A stretch of 11,960 bases of DNA from an uncultured Clostridia bacterium (GCA_958436475.1 CAUBKG010000059.1:1-11960), one strand, 5' to 3'. Positions 4,782 through 11,288 are shown, counted from the first letter of the stretch. Program-made: numbers and translations. The notes: a model not told the origin generated them from the sequence alone.

Positions 4782-6392
4782 ATGAATATCGATCGTCTCT
4801 GTTTTGGCTGTTTCCACGAAAAGGAGGAGGAAGGCCCCTGCCCCTTCTGCGGGTTTGACGGCGTTTCCGAAAACTCCTCCGGCCTTTCCCTGCGGACGCT
4901 GCTCGAAGGGCGGTATCTCGTTGGCCGGGAAATCAAAATGAATTCGGAAATCGCCATGTATATCGGGTACGATACCCACGAAGCCTCCGCTATTCTCATC
5001 AAGGAGTTTTTCCCGCAGAGCCTGTGCGGCCGCGCGGCCGGCGGCTCCGTTTATATCCTGCCGGGAAAAGAAGCGTCCTTCGCCCAGGCGAAGGAGGATT
5101 TCCTCGCCCTTTCCCGCTCCCTCGCGCGCCTGCGGGAGCTGCCCGGCATTTACCCCACGTATGATATTTTCGAAGAAAACGGCACGGCATACACCATTTC
5201 CGCATACACGCTGGGCGTTTCCCTGCACAGCTTCCTGCTGGAAAACGGCGGGACCATGCCTTGGGAAAAGGTCCGCTCCCTGTTTATGCCGCTGCTTTCC
5301 ACGGTGGATTCCCTGCACCGCGCCGGTATTTTCCACTGTGGGATTTCGCCCGATTCGCTGATGATCTGTGAAGACGGCAGGCTCCGTCTCACTGAATTCT
5401 GCCTCACCGATACCCGCACCGCGGGCGGCGTTCTGCCCGCCCAGCTTTACGCGGGCTACAGCGCCGTGGAACAGTATGAGCTCCAATACGGCATCGGCTC
5501 CTGGACGGATATCTACGCCCTGGCCGCCGCCATTTTCCGCTGCCTGATCGGCACGGTACCGCCGGCCGCCGAGCAGCGCGTGATCAACGATAAGCTGATC
5601 GTGCCCGCGCGTGTGGCAGAGACGCTGCCCACCCATGTGCTCAGCGCCCTTGCAAACGCGCTGCAGATCTATCCCGCCGACCGCACCCAGACGGTGGAGG
5701 AATTCCGCAGCGAGCTCGCCGGAGCTCCTTCCGTGACCGCCGCCGTGCAGGCTCCGGTGAAAAAAGCGGAAAAGGATGCAAAGAAAAAAGACTCCGAAGA
5801 TAAAAAGCCTGCAGACCGCAAAAAAGTGATAAAGCTCACGATCATCGCATCCCTCATCACACTGGTGGTAGCGGGAACGATCGGTTTCTTTATTTACCGC
5901 GCCGTATTCCTCGGCTCAGGGGGCGAAACGGAGACTACCACCGAGCCCACCACGGCGGAAGCGACCCAAGGCGTGGAAACCGCGGTTCCCGACCTCCGCG
6001 GCATCACCTTCGATGAAGAAGCGCTGAAGGAAATGTATCCTGATTTCATCGTTGAAAAAGGCGAGGAGCAGTTCAGCTCCGATTACCCCGCCGGCACCAT
6101 TCTCTCGCAGGAGCCTCAGGAGGGCACGACCATGCTTTCCGGCACCAGTATCAAGGTGACGGTCAGCAAAGGGACGGCGGATACAAACATTCCCTCCGGC
6201 CTCGTGGGCAAGACCTACGAGGAAGCCGTGAGCATTTTGAACGCCGCCGGTTATCAGAAGGTCAGCCGGTACAGCAGCTACGACGGCTCCACCGAAATAG
6301 GCAAGGTAGTAAAGGTGGACCCGGGCGAAGGCACCGCGTGGGATACGAACGAAACCGTAGCCCTGCATGTGAATATTTTAGAAAAGAAATAA
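4782..6392 (+). CDS. Membrane-anchored kinase-like (probable pseudokinase) protein with zinc ribbon and two PASTA domains
   Basis: A 536-residue protein. In order it has a zinc ribbon (CFGC...CPFC, C7, C10, C20, C23), a Ser/Thr-kinase-like fold (about 42-315), and an Ala/Lys-rich linker (about 320-348). One membrane helix (about 350-371) then leads to a Thr/Glu-rich stretch and two extracellular PASTA repeats (about 401-464 and 470-531). The kinase domain is degenerate. The ATP-anchoring lysine is kept (ILIKEFFP, K74), but the glycine-rich loop lacks its glycines (GREIKMNSEIAMYIG). The catalytic HRD-x-K-PxN reads HCGISPDS, losing both Asp and Lys, and DFG reads EFC. The TDIYAL segment with its structural Asp is retained. 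It probably senses cell-wall fragments through PASTA and signals by binding rather than by catalysis. I start at the ATG at 4782, 9 nt after GAGGTG; the upstream ATG at 4758 has no ribosome binding site. The gene ends in a shared terminator. Confidence 0.88.
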   Translation: MNIDRLCFGCFHEKEEEGPCPFCGFDGVSENSSGLSLRTLLEGRYLVGREIKMNSEIAMYIGYDTHEASAILIKEFFPQSLCGRAAGGSVYILPGKEASFAQAKEDFLALSRSLARLRELPGIYPTYDIFEENGTAYTISAYTLGVSLHSFLLENGGTMPWEKVRSLFMPLLSTVDSLHRAGIFHCGISPDSLMICEDGRLRLTEFCLTDTRTAGGVLPAQLYAGYSAVEQYELQYGIGSWTDIYALAAAIFRCLIGTVPPAAEQRVINDKLIVPARVAETLPTHVLSALANALQIYPADRTQTVEEFRSELAGAPSVTAAVQAPVKKAEKDAKKKDSEDKKPADRKKVIKLTIIASLITLVVAGTIGFFIYRAVFLGSGGETETTTEPTTAEATQGVETAVPDLRGITFDEEALKEMYPDFIVEKGEEQFSSDYPAGTILSQEPQEGTTMLSGTSIKVTVSKGTADTNIPSGLVGKTYEEAVSILNAAGYQKVSRYSSYDGSTEIGKVVKVDPGEGTAWDTNETVALHVNILEKK

Positions 6393-6402
6393 GACAGCAT
6401 CA

Positions 6403-6432
6403 AAAAAAGAGGCCCCCGGGGGCCTCTTTTTT
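6403..6432. terminator. Bidirectional terminator, perfect 30-bp palindrome
   Basis: A6-GAGGCCCCC pairs perfectly with GGGGGCCTC-T6 (arms 6403-6417 and 6418-6432), with T runs in both directions. It ends both the rightward kinase-like gene (stop at 6390-6392) and the leftward nitroreductase gene. The nitroreductase stop codon (6433-6431) overlaps the outer end of the palindrome. Confidence 0.95.
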
Positions 6433-7021
6433 ATATTCTCCATTCAACTATACCGGGCAGCGGTTTCCTGGGCCTCGCCCCCGGCTGTTCGTCCGCATAG
6501 CCGAGTGCCAGCGCGGCGGCGAGCTCCCCTCCTGTATTCAGCCAGTTCTGGAGCTCCTCGTAGGCAAAAAAGGTATCGCATATCCAAAGGCTGCCGAGCC
6601 CCAGCTCCGTTGCGGTAAGCGTCATGTTCTCAATCGCCGCCCCGATGGACTGTACATTGCAGATTTCATACACGCGCTCTTCTGCCGAAAGCGACTGGAA
6701 AAGGCTGATCCCCAGCGTATTGACAATGCAGATAACGACCGGGGCCTCCCGCATGATGCGGAGGGTTTGTTCCGCGCCGCCAAGATGACCGCTGCTTTCC
6801 GGAAGCAGAGCCCTTTCCTTTTCCCTTTTGAGCCCCTCCTGCATGGCGGCCAGCATTTTTTCCTTCGCTTCTCCCGAAACCACAACAAACTTCCACGGCT
6901 GCCGGTTCTTCGAGGAAGGGGCAAGCGCTCCCGCCTTCAACACTTCTTCGATCAAATTCTTCGGCACCGCGGCGCTTTTATACCTTCGGATGCTTCGCCT
7001 GTTTTCAACAGAAGCTATCAC
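6431..7021 (-). CDS. Nitroreductase-family FMN oxidoreductase
   Basis: A 196-residue flavoprotein of the nitroreductase fold, normally a homodimer with FMN at the subunit interface that passes hydride from NAD(P)H to an acceptor. Family marks are RRSIRRY at residues 8-14 (FMN phosphate contact) and APSSKNRQPWKFVVV (34-48). SIGAAIENMTLTATELGLGSLWI follows (125-147), then the C-terminal ALGYADEQPGARPRKPL (172-188). The acceptor is not predictable; clostridial members include enzymes of unknown substrate. The start is GTG (7021-7019) with GGAGG 9 nt upstream. It follows cysteine synthase by 48 nt on the same strand with no terminator between, so the two form an operon and may share a redox or sulfur-stress context (inference). 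It ends inside the shared palindromic terminator. Confidence 0.9.
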   Translation of the reverse strand: MIASVENRRSIRRYKSAAVPKNLIEEVLKAGALAPSSKNRQPWKFVVVSGEAKEKMLAAMQEGLKREKERALLPESSGHLGGAEQTLRIMREAPVVICIVNTLGISLFQSLSAEERVYEICNVQSIGAAIENMTLTATELGLGSLWICDTFFAYEELQNWLNTGGELAAALALGYADEQPGARPRKPLPGIVEWRI

Positions 7022-7069
7022 AGCTGCATTCCTCCCTGTGCCATTTGTTCCGGTATCTCCGCAGAAAGC

Positions 7070-7999
7070 CTATTCAAACATCGGGGTGGAAAGATAGCGG
7101 TCGCCCGTATCGGGCAAGAGCGCCACAATCGTTTTCCCTGCGTTTTCAGGGCGTTTGGACAGTTCCGCCGCCGCAAAGAGCGCCGCGCCCGAAGAAATCC
7201 CTGCGAGGATGCCTTCCGTGCGGGCAAGGCTCCGCCCGGTGCGGTAAGCGTCTTCCCCCGAGACGGGAACGATTTCGTCATAAACCGCCGGGTCGAGCGT
7301 TTTCGGGACGAAGCCCGCGCCGAGCCCCTGCAGCGGATGCGGCCCGGCCTTGCCGCCGGAAAGCACGGCGGAATCGGAAGGCTCCACCGCTACGATGCGA
7401 ACCTGCGGGTTCTGCTGCTTCAAATACCGCCCGACGCCGGTCAGCGTGCCGCCCGTGCCGACGCCCGCCACGAAAACATCTACCCTGCCGCCGGTATCCT
7501 TCCAGATTTCCGGCCCGGTGGAAGCAAAATGCGCCGCGGGGTTCTCCGGGTTTTCGAACTGGCCGGGGATAAACGCGCCGGGTATCTCCCTCGCGAGCTC
7601 TTCCGCCTTTTCAATCGAACCGGACATCCCCTTTGCGCCGTCGGTCAGCACGAGCTCCGCCCCATAAGCCTTTAAAAGGCTCCGCCGCTCCGAGCTCATT
7701 GTTTCAGGCATCGTGAGGATGACACGGTAGCCCCGGACAGCCGCAACGGCTGCGAGGCCGATTCCCGTGTTCCCGCTCGTCGGCTCGATGATGACCGAGC
7801 CTTCCTTCAAAAGGCCCCTCTGCTCCGCGCCTTCGATCATGGCGAGGGCGATCCTGTCTTTTACGCTTCCCGCCGGGTTCAGGTATTCGAGCTTTGCAAG
7901 AAGCCTTGCCGGAAGCTTTTCCTTTGCCGCAAAATTTTTGAGCTCAAGAAGCGGCGTATTGCCGATAAGTTCCGCCATGCTGCCGTAAATTCGTTCCAT
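7070..7999 (-). CDS. cysK: Cysteine synthase (O-acetylserine sulfhydrylase)
   Basis: A 309-residue PLP enzyme that makes L-cysteine from O-acetylserine and sulfide in the cytosol. The PLP lysine is K47 in NPAGSVKDR. The substrate and carboxylate loop is PTSGNTG (73-79), the PLP-phosphate loop GVGTGGT (179-185), and GISSGAA (267-273) and LLPDTGDRYLST (294-305) complete the family pattern. The length is typical for CysK; CysM cannot be fully excluded. I prefer the ATG at 7999-7997. GGGAG abuts the upstream ATG at 8008 but is 9 nt from the inner one, which also gives the usual MERIYGS...LIGNTPLLEL beginning. No serine acetyltransferase gene is adjacent. It lies 48 nt before a nitroreductase gene and is preceded by a long structured leader with its own promoter at 8264-8291. 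Confidence 0.93.
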   Translation of the reverse strand: MERIYGSMAELIGNTPLLELKNFAAKEKLPARLLAKLEYLNPAGSVKDRIALAMIEGAEQRGLLKEGSVIIEPTSGNTGIGLAAVAAVRGYRVILTMPETMSSERRSLLKAYGAELVLTDGAKGMSGSIEKAEELAREIPGAFIPGQFENPENPAAHFASTGPEIWKDTGGRVDVFVAGVGTGGTLTGVGRYLKQQNPQVRIVAVEPSDSAVLSGGKAGPHPLQGLGAGFVPKTLDPAVYDEIVPVSGEDAYRTGRSLARTEGILAGISSGAALFAAAELSKRPENAGKTIVALLPDTGDRYLSTPMFE

Positions 8000-8008
8000 G
8001 TTCTGCAT

Positions 8009-8257
8009 CTCCCTGCCACAATCCGTATTTCTGCCGGATTTTTTATAGATGCCTGCGGCAATCTATAAACTATCCATGTTGCGCGATGCACGGGCAACGG
8101 ACGTAAAATCTCAGCGCACGGCGTGAGAAACGCCGCATGCGCAATAAAATTCACATGTGTGCCGCCCTCGGCCACGACCCTAAAAATCTGCCCGCGGCCT
8201 CGAAGAGACCACTTGCGCAAAAAATAGCCGCGTATCCGGCGAAAGGACGTTTACTCT
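8009..8257 (-). promoter_or_regulatory. Long structured 5' leader of cysK, possible cis-regulatory RNA
   Basis: About 250 nt of untranslated RNA precede cysK. An 8-bp closing helix (8196-8189 with 8096-8089) encloses about 90 nt. Inside it are a 10-bp hairpin with a 2-nt bulge (8142-8138 and 8135-8131 with 8123-8114) and a small GTGGCC/GGC-CAC stem-loop. Then come a 12-bp hairpin with one bulge (8069-8057 with 8053-8042) and a 6-bp hairpin (8040-8035 with 8025-8020) that ends 6 nt before the GGGAG site. I do not recognise a T-box motif, SAM-riboswitch core or other known riboswitch, and no hairpin is followed by a U run on the minus strand. If it regulates, translational control is more likely than termination. 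Confidence 0.45.
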
Positions 8258-8263
8258 TTCTTT

Positions 8264-8291
8264 ACTATACCTTGCGGTTTTGAGAAGTCAA
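8264..8291 (-). promoter_or_regulatory. Promoter of the cysK-nitroreductase operon
   Basis: On the minus strand, TTGACT (8291-8286), a 16-bp spacer and TATAGT (8269-8264) predict a start near 8257. No inverted repeat typical of a repressor site is obvious around it. Confidence 0.78.
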
Positions 8292-8360
8292 CCCCGGCAA
8301 ACTGCTTTTTGCCCCGCCGGCTGCATTTTTTGCATCACTGCCGGCTTACAAAAATTTCTT

Positions 8361-8433
8361 TTTTCAATCTATGGGCCGCGTGGTATAATATTTATATACT
8401 TGGATTTATGCCCTTCGCCGCTTAAGCGGCGGG
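8361..8433 (+). promoter_or_regulatory. Promoter and leader palindrome of the HD-domain gene
   Basis: An extended -10, TGGTATAAT (8381-8389), is paired with a weak -35, TTTTCA (8361-8366), at 17 bp. The RNA start would be near 8396, leaving a leader of about 110 nt. The leader holds a 16-bp perfect palindrome (CGCCGCTTAAGCGGCG, 8418-8433) and a second short one (ATGGCGCCAT, 8441-8450). The first could be a dyad operator; no regulator is indicated. Confidence 0.6.
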
Positions 8434-8508
8434 ACGGGCGATGGCGCCATTCACACGACGTATCTGGTATAGAATACCGCATTTTTCCTGCAAAAAGGAG
8501 CCTTGTTT

Positions 8509-9057
8509 ATGAAAAGCCAAAGCCGCCGCATTCAGTTTCTCGAATGCATCGGTGACCTTCTGGAAACGCCGGAGGTCCAGCAAATGCGCAAATTTTCCCA
8601 GCACGGGAATGTAAACTGCTTTGAACACAGCCTTTATGTTTCTTATATGAGCTTTCTCATCTGCCGCTTTTTCCGCCTGAACTATGCCTCTGCCGCCCGC
8701 GGCGGCCTGCTTCACGACCTGTTTTTATACGACTGGCGGGTGAAGGGCAGCCACAAGGGCCTGCACGGCTTTACCCATCCGAGGGCGGCTCTCGAAAAAG
8801 CCAGCGGGCTGTTTGAATTGAACCGTCTCGAACGGGATATTATTGTAAAGCACATGTGGCCTCTTACGCTCCGCTTTCCGCGGTACCGGGAATCGTATGT
8901 GGTGAACCTTTCGGATAAGCTCTGCGCGATGGCCGAGCTGCTGCATATCTATCACAAGGCGAGGATGCGCACAAAGCTGGCGGACGCCTGGTGGGCGGCG
9001 AGGCCCCTTCTCGATGCCCGCCGCACGCAAAAACCTGCGGCCTGTTCTTCTGTTTTA
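8509..9057 (+). CDS. HD-domain protein (probable metal-dependent phosphohydrolase)
   Basis: A 182-residue protein of the HD superfamily. Candidate metal ligands appear in the usual order: H40 (CFEHS), H69-D70 (LLHD), further histidines H90 (FTHP) and H115 (KHMWPL), and D136 (NLSDKL). The reach and spacing (ARGGLLHDLFLYDW, LHGFTHPRAAL, ERDIIVKHMWPL, VNLSDKLCAMAE) match a family of uncharacterised HD proteins of about 170-190 residues common in Bacillota. The HD fold usually cleaves phosphate esters of nucleotides, but the substrate is unknown. The start is the ATG at 8509, 8 nt after AAAAAGGAG. The in-frame TTG at 8503 is too close to that site. Stop codon is at 9058-9060. A small gene follows 47 nt later in the same direction with no terminator between, so the two are likely co-transcribed. 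Confidence 0.87.
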
Positions 9058-9071
9058 TGAATACCCATCCC

Positions 9072-9104
9072 CGTTTCATCTCATACTACGTTTGAGGTGA
9101 GACG
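9072..9104 (+). promoter_or_regulatory. Hairpin that sequesters the ribosome binding site of the 57-residue gene
   Basis: Bases 9072-9083 pair with 9093-9104 in a 12-bp stem (two G-U pairs) around a 9-nt loop. The 3' arm contains the whole GAGGTGAG ribosome binding site of the next gene, whose ATG is 3 nt beyond the stem. The hairpin begins 12 nt after the HD gene's stop codon. A ribosome finishing the HD gene could therefore open it. It could act in translational coupling, as a temperature-sensitive element, or as a protein/RNA target. Confidence 0.6.
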
Positions 9105-9107
9105 ATT

Positions 9108-9281
9108 ATGAAAAAATACAAAGACCTTCATCAGCTCGTGCAGGAAGATACGGAAGCCAGGCTTTATTTTGAAAGCCTCCCTTCCTACGTGCAGGAGGCT
9201 ATGCAGGAACGGGCAGACGGCGTAAATTCCGTGGAGAGCCTGTACGACTATGCAGACAACCTGACCCGCATGGACGAGTGA
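9108..9281 (+). CDS. Conserved small acidic protein of unknown function
   Basis: A 57-residue acidic protein (MKKYKDLHQLVQEDTEARLY... ending NLTRMDE) with no signal peptide, membrane segment or known catalytic motif. It looks all-helical. The core YFESLPSYVQEAM (20-32) and a later SVESLYDYADNL (42-53) resemble small Bacillota proteins in which a 'LP-x-YVQ' helix is followed by an 'E-x-L-x-x-YADNL' helix; their function is not known. The ribosome binding site GAGGTG is 8 nt before the ATG, but it lies inside a 12-bp hairpin. It follows the HD-domain gene by 47 nt and ends 16 nt before a strong terminator, so it closes that operon. Coding is supported by the good ribosome binding site, position and composition, but not proven. 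Confidence 0.72.
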   Translation: MKKYKDLHQLVQEDTEARLYFESLPSYVQEAMQERADGVNSVESLYDYADNLTRMDE

Positions 9282-9297
9282 TACTTCTTTCGGTGCA

Positions 9298-9340
9298 AAA
9301 AAGCCATGGGCGCGGATCGTTCCGCCGCCCATGGCTTTTT
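9298..9340. terminator. Bidirectional terminator between small protein gene and lipoprotein gene
   Basis: A 15-bp stem, AAAAAGCCATGGGCG (9298-9312) with CGCCCATGGCTTTTT (9326-9340), is topped by a CGGA/TCCG extension. T runs leave it in both directions. It serves the rightward HD/small-protein operon and the leftward lipoprotein gene. Confidence 0.93.
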
Positions 9341-9353
9341 CTTTGTTTTCCCC

Positions 9354-9941
9354 TTATTCCTGCGAGGGGGTTAGGAACGTTTCCGCCATCTGGTTGACCA
9401 GCGAAAAAAAGCCGCCGGTCAATGCGTTCGCCAGCTCATCGGTGGCCTGGATCTGCCAGCCGCCGTCTTTCTTCGCAAGCTTGATGGGAACTTCGTTCGT
9501 TACCGTTTCGTTGTCTTCCCGGCCTAAAATCTCCCGGAGCACTTCCTCCATCTTCTCATCGCTGATGTCTTCATCGGAATCGCCGGCCATATTGTAAAGC
9601 TCATCGAAATACGCCTGGATCACCTTTGCCATATCCATATTCGTGATCTTGGCCTGCACGGTGGCGGTATCTCCATCCACCTTCGTTTCCCCAAGCTCAT
9701 AGCTCAGGCGGGAAAACATCTGGCGGTTCATTTCCTCTGTTTCTTCCGAAGCGGAGCCTTCCGATTCGTTCATCATTCCGTCATAATCCATATACTGGCG
9801 GACGGTATCGAGATCCATGGCTTTGAGTGCGTCCAGCGCTGCGGATACCGCGTTTTTCGGATCCGGAGAAGCTCCGCAGGAACAGGCGAACACGGCAAAG
9901 CACAAGGCCAGCAAAAGCGCGGCCAATTTTTTCAAATGCAT
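9354..9941 (-). CDS. Secreted lipoprotein of unknown function
   Basis: A 195-residue protein with a lipoprotein signal: basic MHLKK, a hydrophobic core (LAALLLALCFAVFA) and a lipid-receiving cysteine, most likely C20 (VFA-C) or C22. It would be anchored to the outer face of the membrane. The mature part is acidic. It begins with an NAVSAALDALKAMDLDTVRQYMDY helix and continues with alternating strands and helices (YELGETKVDGDTATVQAKITNMD, about 80-102; VPIKLAKKDGGWQIQATDEL, about 150-169). This plan is like the NTF2-like/DUF4878- or DUF5105-type lipoproteins common in Clostridia. No ligand or enzyme activity can be inferred. GGAGG lies 9 nt before the ATG, and the gene ends in the terminator at 9298-9340. 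A TGGTATCCT element (9990-9982) may be a weak extended -10. Confidence 0.82.
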   Translation of the reverse strand: MHLKKLAALLLALCFAVFACSCGASPDPKNAVSAALDALKAMDLDTVRQYMDYDGMMNESEGSASEETEEMNRQMFSRLSYELGETKVDGDTATVQAKITNMDMAKVIQAYFDELYNMAGDSDEDISDEKMEEVLREILGREDNETVTNEVPIKLAKKDGGWQIQATDELANALTGGFFSLVNQMAETFLTPSQE

Positions 9942-10190
9942 AGCTTATATCCTCCTTTTCGCATAGGCGATACATACAATCAGGATACCATGCGCCTTCA
10001 GCGGCTGCTTTTCGCGGGAAGAACGGCAGATACCGCGCGGCACGCCACAAGCCATACTGCCGTATGACCATACCGCACAACAGTCCCTTGCTCAGGCTTC
10101 CGCAAAAACATATTGTACGCTGACTGTATCGCCTATCCTATCACATTCCGGCCCGGAAATCAATCCAAGGCGGCAAAAAGCCCCCAAAAT

Positions 10191-10311
10191 GGGATGAACG
10201 CCTGCAGCGGCACTGCAGACGTTCATGTATCCCATAGGGAATTTGAGGAGGGTAGAGTGTACTCTGCATGGTGCGGCTACCATGCGCTCTCTTGAGTACA
10301 GTTATAGTATA
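10191..10311 (-). ncRNA. Candidate structured small RNA or long leader
   Basis: A TATACT box (10311-10306, minus) without a clear -35 precedes a run of pairing elements. The first is an outer GTACTC/GAGTAC helix (10294-10299 with 10259-10264) around a 7-bp GCATGGT/ACCATGC hairpin (10279-10285 with 10266-10272). Next is a single-stranded C-rich segment TACCCTCCTC (10253-10244). Last is a long stem-loop (10191-10207 with 10213-10233, interrupted) followed by ATTTT. The C-rich segment is complementary to ribosome binding sites, as in C-rich regulatory RNAs of Bacillota. On the + strand the same bases hold a 12-codon frame (10257-10295, GTG start 4 nt after GAGGAGGG). The strand and identity are uncertain. 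Confidence 0.3.
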
Positions 10312-10520
10312 TCCCCGCGGCTTTGGAATTTTGTTACGGCGTTATGAACTTTTTTTTAACACATCCCACCGATTTCATGAATATTGTGAAGAAAATGTGA
10401 ACCCGCTGCCGAACCGCCCCGGTCTGGGTCAGATTCCGCCGGTTTCTTTCCGTAGACCCCGCCTGCAAAAGCCTGTTTTTTGCTTCTCCGCAGGAACGCC
10501 GGCGGATGAATAAAAAAGCA

Positions 10521-10561
10521 CAAAACAAACGTTTGCATTTTTAGGGCGGGTATAGTATAGT
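10521..10561 (+). promoter_or_regulatory. lexA promoter with LexA-box-like operator
   Basis: TTGCAT (-35, 10533-10538), 17 bp and TATAGT (-10, 10556-10561) form the promoter. The sequence AACAAACGTT (10525-10534) fits the inner ten bases of the Bacillota LexA box, AACRNRYGTT, with A/T in place of the outer G/C. It overlaps the first bases of the -35, so LexA bound here would block its own promoter, as expected for autoregulation. The matching of bases is seen; binding is inferred. Confidence 0.65.
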
Positions 10562-10595
10562 AAAGATAGAAAAATTCCCTGTGGGAGGTTTTTTT

Positions 10596-11183
10596 ATGAA
10601 ACCGCTGAACGATTACCAGAAGAAGATTCTCGAATATATCCGCTCCCGCGTGACGGACGGCGTGCCCCCCTCCGTGCGTGAGATCTGCGAAGCCACGGGG
10701 CTCAAATCCACCTCCACCGTGCACACCTACCTCCGTGTGCTGGAGGAACGGGGGTATATCACACGCGATCCGAAGCTCAATCGTTCCATCCGCCTGGCGG
10801 GAGACCCTTCCGTTTCCGTGCCCGTGCTGGGCGTGGTAACGGCAGGAATGCCCATTCTCGCAGTGGAGGAGATCGAAGGGTATGTCCCCTTCTCCGCTGC
10901 CAGGGCCTCGGGCCGTGAGCTTTTCGCCCTGCGTGTGAAAGGCGACAGTATGGTGAACGCCGCCATTCTGGACGGCGACATCGTTGTGGTGGAAAAAACG
11001 CCGGTTGCCCGCAACGGGGAAATCGTTGTGGCGCTGATTGAAGACGAGGCAACGGTAAAACGTTTTTATAAGGAGAACGGCCGTTTCCGCCTCCAGCCGG
11101 AGAACGACAGCTACGCGCCGATTATCGTAAACGAGCTCTCCATCCTCGGCAGGGTGATCGCCTGCATCCGAAGCTACGAATAA
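10596..11183 (+). CDS. lexA: LexA repressor of the SOS response
   Basis: A 195-residue transcriptional repressor that self-cleaves when RecA filaments form, releasing DNA-repair genes. Residues 1-65 are the winged-helix domain (DYQKKILEYIRSRVTDGVPPSVREICEATGLKSTSTVHTYLRVLEERGYI). After a linker comes the cleavage site Ala83-Gly84 (VVTAGMP). The serine-lysine dyad is S118 (KGDSM) and K155 (ATVKRF). All catalytic residues are intact and the length is normal, so it should be functional. Start is the ATG at 10596, with GGGAGG 7 nt upstream. The in-frame GTG at 10581 overlaps that ribosome binding site. It stands alone between its promoter, which has a LexA-box-like operator over the -35, and a terminator at 11190-11224. 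No other SOS gene is in the window. Confidence 0.96.
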   Translation: MKPLNDYQKKILEYIRSRVTDGVPPSVREICEATGLKSTSTVHTYLRVLEERGYITRDPKLNRSIRLAGDPSVSVPVLGVVTAGMPILAVEEIEGYVPFSAARASGRELFALRVKGDSMVNAAILDGDIVVVEKTPVARNGEIVVALIEDEATVKRFYKENGRFRLQPENDSYAPIIVNELSILGRVIACIRSYE

Positions 11184-11189
11184 AAGAAT

Positions 11190-11224
11190 ACATCCGCCGC
11201 ACCGGGGCCGGGTGCGGCGGATGT
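11190..11224 (+). terminator. Intrinsic terminator of lexA
   Basis: A perfect 14-bp stem, ACATCCGCCGCACC (11190-11203) with GGTGCGGCGGATGT (11211-11224), has a 7-nt loop. The T6 run is a few bases further on (about 11238-11243, after TGCTGTTTGCGGC), so the U tract is displaced. Confidence 0.7.
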
Positions 11225-11288
11225 TGCTGTTTGCGGCTTTTTTGTGAATTACATTCTCTGTTTCTCTTTCTGGATTTGTGGATGATTT

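Larger units (their letters stand above)
9942..10580. other. 640-bp intergenic region with several hairpins and no convincing gene
   Basis: No reading frame here has good coding character. It contains a structured block at 10191-10299 and a large hairpin at 10436-10505. In the latter, CCGCCGG pairs with CCGGCGG, and an inner CCTGC/GCAGG plus GCAAAA/TTTTGC adds a second stem. The lexA promoter follows at 10526-10561. An extended -10-like TGGTATCCT (minus strand, 9990-9982) may start the lipoprotein mRNA. Stretches at 10012-10110 and 10320-10430 show nothing I can name. Confidence 0.5.

Noticed and set aside
4704..5636. Long minus-strand open frame antisense to the kinase-like gene
   Set aside because: It is an antisense shadow of a GC-rich gene. 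The + strand frame has clear zinc-ribbon, kinase, membrane and PASTA features.
6338..7675. Long + strand open frame across the nitroreductase and cysK genes
   Set aside because: It is the antisense of two well-supported genes, has no domain, and would cross a strong bidirectional terminator.
8042..8069. 12-bp hairpin upstream of cysK as an intrinsic terminator
   Set aside because: It is followed by an A run, not a T run, on the minus strand, and by CTATCC on the + strand.
8009..8257. cysK leader as a T-box or SAM riboswitch
   Set aside because: There is no GGTGGNACC-type motif and no conserved SAM-riboswitch core sequence.
10268..10513. 81-codon + strand open frame between the lipoprotein gene and lexA
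   Set aside because: Its ATG is 15 nt from the nearest ribosome binding site and lies inside a hairpin. The composition is not protein-like, and it runs through another large hairpin.
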